Of a DNA stretch of 64,000 nt, positions 12,761 to 22,453 are shown in pieces. The position numbers and the translations under genes are program-made. How positions within the stretch are numbered: position 1 is the first letter of the stretch; the number at the start of each line of letters is the position of its first letter. Source of the stretch: Sarcocystis neurona (lineage: Eukaryota; Apicomplexa; Conoidasida; Eucoccidiorida; Sarcocystidae); NCBI GenBank assembly GCA_000727475.1, contig KL647317.1, forward strand, positions 124,001-188,000, written 5' to 3'. Under the pieces are notes generated by a model. It was given only the letters and a program-made list of their open reading frames with translations, was not told the DNA's origin and ran no database searches.

Positions 12761-14290
12761 CTAGTGGCCGTCAAGTCCACGCCTGAGCGTCACCTCATCG
12801 GCTTTACGCAACGCGACTTTCCTGGGAATTACGGTTAGACTGTCTTGACGCATTTCCACCACAATTCCATATGTCCTTGTCTTGAATGGCACTTCCAGAT
12901 CTTCCAGAGCTGCCACGAGTCGATCGTCTTCGTCACGTGGAACATCACGAAGGGCGTTGTGAAGGTTTTTTATCGGGAAGACAGCGTATACTGGGATATT
13001 CTCTTCAAATACAAGTCCACCTGATTCTGCGTTTGTTAAGCATGGCGCATTGTCTGTGGACGAGGGCCCGCGCGCACTGATCAAAAGCTGTTTGGATCCC
13101 AGGGCATAGTGAAATTTTATCCCGGTTGCGCCTGAGGCAGCAACTAATACATACAGACGAAGCGTACCAGCTGGCATCACTTTCATGTTGCAGGCGAGAA
13201 TCTGAAGTCGCGAGTCGGACGTAATGGATTCGATAAAGGGCGAACCCACTATGTCCGTCGTCCAGTTGTTTTTCAATCTGCTGGAATCCGCCTTCGAGAA
13301 ACTGTCACTTTTATCCACTTTCTGTTCAATTCGTGGACAGCCGCCAAGCCCCTGTGAAGGCTTCAACATACCGAGAAAATCTTTTGGGCTCATTACCAGA
13401 TAGTGTTGCTGGCGGGTCCTTCGCCACCCTGGACAGCTCTCCAAATGCACAAGGATCCCAACTGTTGCACCCGTTTTTGGATGGACAACTTCACGCACAA
13501 ATGCAGACTTGATGACTGCTTTTCTCTCGTCTTTTCCTTCTGCCTTTTGAGGACCGTCTGTTACAGCGGGACGGTCGGTCGTAGGTTCTTTAACCGACGG
13601 GGATACGATACTCAAAGCGGCGAAACACCTGTCCCTGGGAATTGGGAATAGTTCTGTCCTTGTCAGCGTGCGTCGAATGATTCTGCTTACCACGTTATTG
13701 AGTAAACGCGGTTTCTCCAGATACCGAAGCAAACCAGTCGTTTGAGACGCGTCCAAGTATATACGAGCAGATCTTCGTAAGAACTCGCCCTCAAGGCGCA
13801 TGAACCTATGAGCTCCTTCAACGTCAACAAACATAATGCAGTTGTCCACGTCCCAAGCAGCCAGGCCTCCCGACAGTAAGCCTCCTCGTTTTATTTCTCT
13901 GTTGGCCCAGAATACACCTGCAACACTGAACAGGGCAAGCAACGCCGCGACGCCTGCACCCATCCAGCTGGAACTTGAACTGTCCTTACCGTCCACAAGT
14001 ATAGGCGAAGATTGCTTTGTCGGTGATAGGGCCTCATCGCTGGGGAAAGCAACTTGGGCAAGGATCGACCGGGGGCTCTGTTGGTTTGAGTATGAAAACG
14101 CAACCGCGTTGTCGTAGGCCTCAGGACTCGGTGACTCTGACAGAAGCAACGGACTCTCTGACAGTGCCCCCGGCAGATGGGATCCCAGGGTGGGACCTAA
14201 AGCAGTAACGCACCACAACGGCAGCAGCACATTACCCAACACGGTGACGGCACTCGAACGGCCGTGCCCAACTGCAAAGCACACCAGCAT
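12761..14290 (-). CDS. Secreted/membrane protein of 509 residues, function unknown
   Basis: The longest clean frame in the repeat-poor segment, with no triplet repeats. The frame is open further upstream but only to a GTG, so I chose the ATG at 14290. It gives a signal-like hydrophobic stretch (about residues 12-30, VTVLGNVLLPLWCVTA). A serine/proline-rich linker follows, then a second hydrophobic segment (about 109-129, GAGVAALLALFSVAGVFW) and a folded-looking region of about 370 residues to the stop. The upstream part may instead be joined to an earlier exon, since an acceptor-like CTTTCTG-AG lies near 14425. The layout suggests a protein of the secretory pathway or parasite organelles with its large C-terminal part on one side of a membrane. 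No family is recognised. Confidence 0.72.
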   Translation of the reverse strand: MLVCFAVGHGRSSAVTVLGNVLLPLWCVTALGPTLGSHLPGALSESPLLLSESPSPEAYDNAVAFSYSNQQSPRSILAQVAFPSDEALSPTKQSSPILVDGKDSSSSSWMGAGVAALLALFSVAGVFWANREIKRGGLLSGGLAAWDVDNCIMFVDVEGAHRFMRLEGEFLRRSARIYLDASQTTGLLRYLEKPRLLNNVVSRIIRRTLTRTELFPIPRDRCFAALSIVSPSVKEPTTDRPAVTDGPQKAEGKDERKAVIKSAFVREVVHPKTGATVGILVHLESCPGWRRTRQQHYLVMSPKDFLGMLKPSQGLGGCPRIEQKVDKSDSFSKADSSRLKNNWTTDIVGSPFIESITSDSRLQILACNMKVMPAGTLRLYVLVAASGATGIKFHYALGSKQLLISARGPSSTDNAPCLTNAESGGLVFEENIPVYAVFPIKNLHNALRDVPRDEDDRLVAALEDLEVPFKTRTYGIVVEMRQDSLTVIPRKVALRKADEVTLRRGLDGH

Positions 14291-14644
14291 TGAGCAAATC
14301 TCACCTGCCACTGCTAGGATTGTCCAACCTCGGCGTAACAAAAATAACAGAATATACAGAACGGGCAAACCAACTAATGGCGTGCTGAGCACTCCAGACG
14401 GACTGTACGCGTCCTCGAATGCTCAGAAAGAGCAGGTTCTCCCCTCAGCGATGCTCCACATATTTATTTGAACTGCCTTGGAGACGAATACAAGCGTCAT
14501 GTACAACCACTAAATGAACATCCTGGACGCGCGCACCAGGTGTCTACGTGCACCCTAGCTCTGTGGCATGCGTACAGGCGTAATATGGACTTACCTCCGC
14601 CGTGCACCTCTCCTCTGCTGCAAAGTGGAAACAGATGAGCTAGT

Positions 14645-14844
14645 CTAGAATGATGCCCTTTAGCTTAGGCGATTGAGGAAAGTGCTGCGAAGCGAGTCTA
14701 CCTACGCTCCCATATTCGATGTTACACGTGTGCATCTACCACTCGCCTAGAGTGATGCCCTTTAGCTTAGGCGATTGAGGAAAGTGCTGCGAAGCGAGTC
14801 TACCTACGCTCCCATATTCGATGTTACACATGTGCATCTACCAC
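14645..14844. repeat. 102-bp tandem duplication
   Basis: Two adjacent copies, 14645-14746 and 14747-14844, differ at only two of 98 aligned positions (14650/14752 and 14728/14830). The unit contains no open frame of note. It lies between two minus-strand secreted-protein genes, so it sits in the promoter side of the 12761-14290 gene and the 3' side of the 15117-15593 gene. Confidence 0.97.
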
Positions 14845-15116
14845 CCGTACTCATACCATTCTGTAAGTGGCTTTTCCTTCCCTACATTCGTCTCCAGTAT
14901 AGTACGCGTATCTAGTTCAAGTGGGATGCTGGTTTGAGTGTCTCTGTTGTATTGCTACTTTTTACACATGACTTGCCTTCTACACGCAAGGGGTGCTGAT
15001 TCAAGTTTACACGCATGGTTCGGTCCCTTCACAATACACAACGCATACAGTACGATGTTTCCTTTCGGGCGGTACTCTCAGCTCTCGGTATTTATGCAGC
15101 CCTTTGCCCGAACACT

Positions 15117-15593
15117 TCAATTACTCAATTCACCTCGTGCAGCCCCCAAGATATGTCTCTTCAAAGCAGCTCCAGTGAAGAACAGCAGGGCAACCGATCC
15201 CGCTGTGGCGCCCACCGCCCCGGTGACCGCGCCTTCTTTTTTGGCTAGAGTGCGGTCAACGGCAAAGGGAACGGACGCTTTTGGTGCAGAAGGTACAATC
15301 TCGGAGACCGCCCCATTTGTAGTGTCACGCTTTGTGCCTTTGCTTCTCTGCTTCTGCGCCGCCTTTTTGACAATCCTGCGAAATTTTGAGGCCACAGACA
15401 TAGGCTTTGTCAGCAGCTTCGACACACGTGCACTCGCTTCCTGGCCCTCTGCGGGCACTTGACTTGCACGTCTACCTTCTGTATTCATCTCTTCTTGCGC
15501 CTCGCCCTCCTTCGCCCAGCCAAAGTGCGGCTGAAAGAGGCATGCCAGCACAGTCAGTCTCAGCAGTACACTCAGCAGGCACAGCTGCTTCAT
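15117..15593 (-). CDS. Small secreted protein with C-terminal hydrophobic segment
   Basis: The product is 158 residues. I chose the ATG at 15593 because it places a textbook signal peptide at the N-terminus (CLLSVLLRLTVLACLFQPHF, ending near GWA at about residue 26). The open frame extends 36 codons further upstream without signal character. The middle is charged and basic (KFRRIVKKAAQKQRSKGTKR). The end holds a glycine/alanine-rich membrane segment (about 123-144, GSVALLFFTGAAL) and a short basic tail. This layout of signal peptide, basic middle and late hydrophobic segment is common in small coccidian secreted proteins, but no family is recognised. It appears to be a single exon. Confidence 0.65.
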   Translation of the reverse strand: MKQLCLLSVLLRLTVLACLFQPHFGWAKEGEAQEEMNTEGRRASQVPAEGQEASARVSKLLTKPMSVASKFRRIVKKAAQKQRSKGTKRDTTNGAVSEIVPSAPKASVPFAVDRTLAKKEGAVTGAVGATAGSVALLFFTGAALKRHILGAARGELSN

Positions 15594-16443
15594 TGTTACG
15601 ACCTTTCGGCGGGAGCAACCAAGCCTAAAATCACGACAGGAAGCGGTAACTGAACCGCTCACGCACAGGTTGATCTCAGTGGTTATGAATGAGAAGCGCA
15701 TGCCCGCGTCAGCGGATGTGGCAAACGTACGTGAGACTACCTACGCGTCGACGGAGAAGAGAATCCTGCTTCGCAGTCGACAGAATTATAACTTCAGTGG
15801 GCTCTCCTGTCTCAGTATGCTGACGGGAGACATACCAACTCAGAGTGTCGCAATACGAACACGCACAGAAGTCTCCTATCTTTCCTTCACCACTTTAGCC
15901 TTTATCTCATTCCTACTGACGAGGCCAGGCCACGAGGAAGTCGGAAGTTGCATGTATACACGATCCGTCACTTTTTCTCCTTTAGTGTCTGTCAATCGAT
16001 TCCTCATAGCCATCTGGACGTTGACGTCTCCTTGTGCATGCTGCTGGCAAGCGACCGATGGGACTAGGTGACTGTGGATGACAGCGACTTTGCATGTTAA
16101 TTGAAATGACTCCGGTAGAGAACGGATAAAAACTATACGGCTGTCCTGTATCCAGTCTGAACCAACTCCTTTCGACAGTGGCCACGTACAAAGCCCTCAG
16201 CTAACCACCAGGAGCGGACAGCGAAGTTCGCAGCCAACCCCCGGGCCGGTAGACACAGCGGTTGTGACACGGTCGGTTGAGAGGTGTCGAGCGCTTCTGC
16301 CCGCAGACACGTGAGAGAGATCCATCATCCCGTAGCGAGCAAAGGTGGCTCGTGCACGGTTTCCCTGAAGTATCAGCATGTAAAGTGCAGTGTACGGGGA
16401 AGGTGTAAATAATGTTCGAGCAGGTAGGGGGGAAGACACTCAC
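15594..16443. other. No gene seen
   Basis: Upstream flank of the 15117-15593 gene. Plus-strand frames such as the one at 15670-16071 lack splice support and clear protein character. Confidence 0.3.
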
Positions 16444-16590
16444 CTTTTCGGAGATATAGACGCCTCCGTATTTGGCGGCGAACTTCGCCCGCATCATATT
16501 TGATAGTACACTGATGCGATCATTGTGCTGTGCCACACTAGGGCAGACAGAACGCCTCAGCGGCACGCTCGAAGCGAACTTTAAACTGAA
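16444..16590 (-). CDS. Isolated exon, unidentified
   Basis: A minus-strand exon candidate ending in a strong donor (AAAAG then GTGAGT, border at 16444). It reads ISVLSNMMRAKFAAKYGGVY before the donor. The start border is uncertain and partner exons were not identified. Neighbouring genes share the strand. Confidence 0.33.
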
Positions 16591-17354
16591 GCTCTACCTT
16601 CCAGAAGACGACGCTTGACCCGTTAAATAACGCAAAATTATTCGTAAACAACTGCAGGCACAGTGTCCCACTAGCGCATGCGGAACCGGGCTTAGTAGTG
16701 CACGCAGGACGTCTCAGTCTGGATGATCTGTCACCCGAATTCCACTTGTCACGTGTTAGTGGGGTTTTTTCCCACTTTGTGAGGCGTCCACTGCCAGGTT
16801 TGTACGCAACAGCGAAACGAACAAGCCCTCGTGGAGACGGACTAGGAAAGTGTACGTAACTACTGGAAATTCCGTTTTACATACAAGGCAACACAGTACA
16901 TATTTTCCGCCGAGCAGTGTTCTATCATCGTGTATGCAGTAAGTTCGAAAGAGCTTTTCGCATGCGGCTGGAAAAAAAGACGGTAGCGTGTGCGTTACCT
17001 GCAAAGTGCTGTCTCGTGTACCTGTCCTGCAGCGCATGCCGATGCACGAAAACCGTAAACAGCAGTTTTGATGGGCAACTGCAAAGCCTTAGACATCGAG
17101 TAGTGTGCAGCACCGCACGAAGCAGAGTCACGCCCTCGCAGCCTTCTGATTCAGTGGCTCTGGGAGTACCACAGCAGTCCACGCGCAACGACTGTGTCAC
17201 GCGCACAACAGAACACCACCAGGCGTTCGTAAGCATCAAAGCCAACAAAAACTAGCAAGCCATTGCCCCCTTTTTCACTGACCAACGCCAGGGGGGCGGC
17301 AAGAGGCAATGCTACACCGGTGTTTCAGCACCCCTCCATAGATGCCCTTCATTG

Positions 17355-17885
17355 CAGCTCTGTATCTGCTACGCGTATGAGAACGGGATGAAAACCCGCC
17401 GGCTGCGGCGCACATCTTTGTGTGAGTTCTACAGCCATCGAGAGACCCTGTACATTCTCATGTGTCTGTACGTGTGAGGAAGTGAAGGAGTGGCGTTCTT
17501 TTGTACGACGCGCGTACGCGACGTACATTTGGAGGCATGCTTTTGAGTGCGGACAAAGATTCACGATGTGGGCGACTACACAGACGGACGGCTACTAAGT
17601 GGAGAAGCAAAATACGACTGGTGCTGTTGTCAAACGCAGGAGTGACTTGTTCTAGAACACCTCCTAGAGGGCGTCAACCTCCACCTACCTGTGTGACAGA
17701 GACAAAATAGAACCTCTGATCTGAATCAGCGCAAGATTCACGAAAAGCCGCAGCATTCGGAAACGCGCACCTCGTGACAGGCCTCGCCGTTTGAGTAATA
17801 GTGCGAGGCAGCGAGCGATGGTCATACAATAAAATGTTGACTTCTTCGAAGCATTAGAGTGCTGTCTTAGTTGCTTGCAATCCAC
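17355..17885 (-). CDS. Two 3' exons of an unidentified gene
   Basis: The upstream exon begins near 17884 and ends in CACACAG followed by GTAGGT near 17690. It encodes a basic and hydrophobic stretch (MTIARCLALLLKRRGLSRG). A second exon, near 17440 down to the stop at about 17355, reads NVQGLSMAVELTQRCAPQ and ends VADTELQ. The phase between them was not proven. No family is recognised. Confidence 0.33.
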
Positions 17886-18480
17886 TTATATGTAACAAGT
17901 CTTCCACTTACATAAATTTTTGCATTTGAGGAGCGGGGCGACCGAAGAAGCAGTGGTATGCAACCTTCCTGTGGTTCGACAGACGGACCTTTTGCCGAAT
18001 CGTGTACAGACAGACATTAGTGAGTATAGTGCATCGGTTTTTGCCGTGTGAGTCATCCAGCTACGTAGTCATGTAGCAATGCACCATGTCAGCTGGAGGC
18101 CCCTGTCCGGTCTGTTTGCTGTCATGCACCACACATAGGCACGGAGTGCACAATCTGATCTCTGCAGAAAGAAAGCACGTCGTTCCTCCGCCATTAGGTG
18201 CAAATTTGTGTGTGTCCTAATTCTCATTCACGCCCGTCTACGAGGTCGCCTACATTTCTAAAGTCACCTGCAAACATTCCCTTTGGCGCTGGTATACTAC
18301 TAATGCTCGGTCGCATGTGCCGCGGATGTACACGGTTACTCAGGACTGCAACCGGCGGTCTCAAGCCGCTTGCCAGTTCGCAAGAGAGCAATCACAAGCC
18401 ACCTCGACCTCGCCACCCACGACATCCTTAGCTCACAAGAGGGCAAGCTATTAACATAAGAATGGAGTTCACCGTAAGTC

Positions 18481-18774
18481 ATGCACCTGCTCACGACAGC
18501 TCACTGTAAGTCATTGCTCTTTCTGCGTGGCCGTGGTTTCCCTTTCAGAACCACGTGCAATATCTGTTCAAAAACAAAACTACTGAGTCAGCACCTCCGC
18601 AGGGTAGTGGTCTCCACTGTTTATATCGGTTCAAAAACAAAACTGCTGAATCAGCACCTCCCGAGAGTAGGGGTCTCCACGGCTTACAGCCTCGAACCTT
18701 GCAGAGGATGTAATTGCATGCTTTCTCGATTCCTTAAAAGTTCGCGCTTCTGCGTAGGGATGTGTAGCACTTAA
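18481..18774 (+). CDS. Hypothetical small ORF with 21-residue tandem repeat
   Basis: An ATG-to-stop frame of 97 residues. It contains two copies of a 21-residue unit (SKTKLLSQHLRRVVVSTVYI and SKTKLLNQHLPRVGVSTAYS). The DNA period is 63 bp, a whole number of codons. Several differences between the copies are silent third-base changes, which gives modest support for this frame. An acceptor-like CCCTTTCAG at about 18550 means the repeat could instead belong to an exon whose start lies elsewhere. A cysteine-containing tail follows. No family is recognised. Confidence 0.38.
   Translation: MHLLTTAHCKSLLFLRGRGFPFRTTCNICSKTKLLSQHLRRVVVSTVYIGSKTKLLNQHLPRVGVSTAYSLEPCRGCNCMLSRFLKSSRFCVGMCST
18567..18690. 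repeat. 63-bp imperfect tandem repeat
   Basis: The two copies start at 18567 and 18630. Both begin TTCAAAAACAAAACT and keep TCAGCACCTC and GTCTCCAC at matching places. Outside these blocks they have diverged. Confidence 0.9.
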
Positions 18775-19880
18775 CACCAGGGTGGCTGACACGATTGATT
18801 TCCTACAAAGACAGATACGTATGCTGCGTGTAGCCCACAAAACGCTTTGACTCCCCGCTTCAAAGACTATCTGCTCATTTTCAACAGACGCTTTGGAGTA
18901 CTGATTGCGTCAGGAGGTCTGACCGAATGCTTTCTACCCACGGCTTCTTGTCTACATGTGTGGAACTACGTGTTTACACCATCATAGATAGGTAGTATTC
19001 TTAGAAACGGTGTTTTGAGCCTGGTTTTTCTTCAAGGTCCGAGCACTACAAGCAAATATGCTCGGTGGTCGCCCCGAGAACATATGTTGCATGCCGCTTG
19101 TCCATTTCTCTGCGAGTCAACGCCCTTTTTGCGCTGACAGAAAGCAGCAGTTTTCTGCGACGCGACATCTCGCCTGAACGATGGAGCGCCCGTGACAAAG
19201 CTCGGTGTATAGCTTGGCGAGAGAGGGTTCCATCTCGAGATAAGAAGACGCGCTTGTGGCTGAAACAGCGGCACCACCTTTGACGTATCTAATCGTTCTT
19301 CATCACAAGCAAGGAAGAGTAGCTCAGCGTGAAGTACGTACGGATTTGACGTGGAGGACGTCAATGTGAGTCGTAGCATTGTTTCGGTAGGGCGCAGGTG
19401 TGAGTGACAGTTTCAACGTCTGCAGACGACGGTGGGAGGAATCGCCCACTCCTTGGTTCAATTACTTGGACAAATCCGCAGACGAGCCATGCGCGCCAGT
19501 ACTTTCGACGGAAACCCGTCCCCTCGGTTACAAACAGTCCTCGAAATGAAGCTTCCGCAGTGTACCCTGTGGACGGAGCATCTACAATTGTTGGGACGTA
19601 GAAATGCGCTACCCACTAGAAATACGGTTCAACGAACTCAAATAATTCCGCTGAGGTATTCGCTATCCTGTCACTCACACGGAAGAGGCCTGTAACGCGA
19701 AATCGTGGTAGCATTGTCCTTACTGCACGTTGACGAGGAGGCAACCAGAAAACCCCGTCTGTGTCGGTGTTTTACTGCTTAGCAGCCAGACCAGGCAAGT
19801 CGTTCGCGTAATTACCTTGAGTCACGTATTAACGGCGGTAGTACCTTGGTCATTATGGCGTCACCTTCTTGAATTTCCTT
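18775..19880. other. No convincing gene
   Basis: Open frames of 60-115 codons occur on both strands and overlap one another. None shows clear splice borders or a recognisable motif. Confidence 0.3.
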
Positions 19881-20544
19881 TTATTGGAGAGGTTTTCGCC
19901 AGTCGTGACGCAGCCTCCCCAACATACAAGTAAGGACGGGTTCCATGTTCAATAACGTCTGGACCGTGTAACTACCGCATTCAATCTTCCTGGGAATACG
20001 CACCATAACAAGGGCGTCTAGCTCGGCCCAACAAATACATGCACGTGCTCGACAACACTCTCTCTCCAGCAAAAAAGTGAACCATTGTGTCAATTCCTTG
20101 GATGCCATGGGTGCAGCGGTGATGGCGGGGTCGACCGCCACATTATCGGTTGTACGTGCATTGGGTAGGAGTGTCTTCGCCCTTCTACATAGTCGTTTAA
20201 GCGGGGTCGCCAGGTTTTTCCGTGGAATGTGCAAGACTTGTGTAGCGATACTCGAATCACCCACCCTGCATAACACTCCGCTACCGGAAGGCAAGACGTG
20301 TTCCGCAGATTATGGATTCAACACAAGTCTTTGCAGCTTGACCAGAATTGCACGGCCTTGTGACACAGATAGGACTGGCACCCCCTCCGAATCCCACCAG
20401 CTACACGAGACAGGGAGACGGGTTAAGCAGTGCTTGGCGCTTGAAAAAGCAGGGACGACGGCGTGTAGAACTGTCGCTGTGGAAAAGGATAGCGGTCGAC
20501 TGTCTTTCACAACGCGCTGGGCGATCGGACATCTCAACGACTAA
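19881..20544. other. Coding stretch of uncertain strand
   Basis: On the plus strand an ATG at 20107 opens 145 codons to 20544 with a hydrophobic start (MGAAVMAGSTATLSVVRALG) and several cysteines. On the minus strand, frames at 19881-20294 and in the 20310-20712 area are equally protein-like, one with a membrane-like LVTLALTAFTVTFEIYSCSF. Minus-strand neighbours on both sides favour the minus strand, but the sequence does not decide. Confidence 0.3.
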
Positions 20545-20768
20545 GCAAAAGACAAAACTGCAGCTGTATATCTCGAATGTGACTGTGAATGCCGTCAATG
20601 CTAGAGTCACCAGGTACTGCGTTTGAAACAAAATTAATAAGCCGCATAGTAGGCGCGTCTGAAGTCGGCGGATGAAATACGGTGTGTAGAGCGTAATCGT
20701 AACCGCGCACACCCGATGTCAGCTAGAAGGGTAGCACACGCATGCGGGCGTCGGAAAAAATTCGCTGC

Positions 20769-21437
20769 TTAGAGTCTAGGCTGCGGGACGAAATGCACAC
20801 GGAGTAAGACACTGTACTGCGTGCGAGCGGCATTATAGAAATGTACGCGTCCGGTATTCACAGCCTTTACGCAGAACCCTGCCTTTCCAGCTGGTACGGG
20901 CAAACGGCTACGGATTTTTGCGGTCTTCTTGTTGTAGTCGCGTTCCTTCACGCAGAGTATACACGTAAATTGTTGCCGTCACTTGCCAATCATCTAAAGC
21001 AGCCTCTAAACTGCAAAACATCCTCGGATCGCTGCTGCTGTCCTTTATGCTACACTGGTAACGTGCCTCACCCGTGGGCTTGTTACCATCTCCAGCTGCT
21101 TTGACGAGCAAGTTATCATTTTTCGTTCGCTTTCTGCCTCCCATGCTCTGTCGTTCTGCGAGGACTTACACTTCCACGTTTTTGTAGTGGCGTACTGCGT
21201 GAAAGTACGCCTGAAATTCTCCTCTGCCCTCGTATCGAACGTCGAAATGTACGCATAACGAACATATGTATTCTCCAGGCATGCGTGCAGCATATATAAT
21301 ATGCTCGGTAATCGGCGTCGAACAGTGGAATGTGTACGCAGCGTGTAAGTGCCCACTTTTCGCAGTGGCCCAACTCCACTGATTGGGCATCGTGTGCCCA
21401 TGAGTCGTTGGCTTATGAAACAGGAGTCGATCATCAT
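20769..21437 (-). CDS. Cysteine-containing multi-exon gene, unidentified
   Basis: Three protein-like blocks on the minus strand. One near 21270-21168 reads SLCVHFDVRYEGRGEFQAYF and runs into a donor-like GTAAGT. A second near 21130-20960 includes ARYQCSIKDSSSDP and LEAALDDWQVTATIYVYTLR. The last starts near 20890 after CGTACCAG, reads AGKAGFCVKAVNTGRVHFYN and stops at 20769. The spaced cysteines and beta-strand-like composition recall small secreted surface proteins of coccidia. I could not confirm membership of the Eimeria SAG (TA4) family. Exact exon borders are not resolved. Confidence 0.37.
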
Positions 21438-22453
21438 TCAAACCTCTCATCTGTCATTGCTACCAAGCACTGCTTAGCGGTTCGAGACTCTGAGCGGAGG
21501 AGTGGCAGTGCTGCTTCACTTAATTCCTTGTGAAATGACATATGTGTGGCGCCAGACACGTCTGCGTGAACATTTCACAGACGGAGGGCCTAAGACGTGC
21601 ACGCGTTTCTCACCACGGGAGCAGTTGATGTAACCGTATGCACATGAGAAGGTGAAAACAGAGGAATACAGCACACGGCCTTTACGGTAGAGATGAGACC
21701 CCAGAAGAGGACAAGTAGCTTCCGACTCGAGAGGTCATTTGGCAGTCAATGCGGCCCGTCCCACTCCACAACACGAGTATGTTTGTACGTGTACATGTGC
21801 ATATGTTGAGATATATATTGCTTGTTCCAGAAAACATCCTCGACAAATGGATAACTGAAAGGCCCTCCTATATAAGTGGAGCCCCTCGAATGGCATCTCA
21901 GCAGTTCTGTGTATCATTCCACGTATTTTCCATCTGCCAGTTGAGCAAGGGGCCGTTGTTGAGATTTCTCTATTAAACTCATGTGACGTGTGGGTGGACG
22001 ATGTCTTCTACACACGCTTGTGTATCCCTCCACGGGCTTCATCTGCCGGGCGTGTCACTGGCACCGGTTGATCGTCCCCTGCAGCAACTGCGTCACAACC
22101 TGTTCACCAACGCGGGCAGGTGCGCTTTGCTGCATTTTACGTTTCCAGTTCTTCTGCTTCTCCATTTAAACCAGCGATTCCACATATAAGCAAAAGTGCA
22201 ATCCAGCACTGTTCTCTGGGTGCGTGCATGCAGATGTGTGTCCACGCGCGCGGAAACATCCTGTGGAGCGGCAGCTGCTTCGAGGAAAAAAACGCAGACG
22301 CTGCGGCGACTAATGAAACCAGCTGGTTTGTGAGAAGCCAGAATAAAGTGCAACGGCAGCGGAATGATTTCCGCCTCCTCTTCGACAACAGTCGCTCCAC
22401 TTAGAGTCAACTACTTTTTGTAAAACACACTCCATTGTAACATCTGTTTAACA
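21438..22453. other. Boundary between repeat-poor and repeat-rich segments
   Basis: No exon is supported. This kilobase separates minus-strand, repeat-poor sequence on the left from plus-strand, triplet-repeat-rich sequence on the right. If the two flanking genes are as drawn they diverge from here, so it could be a shared promoter region. Confidence 0.35.

Noticed and set aside
20769..21437. Assignment to the Eimeria SAG (TA4) surface antigen family
   Set aside because: Cysteines and composition are suggestive, but exon joins are unproven and no diagnostic motif could be confirmed.
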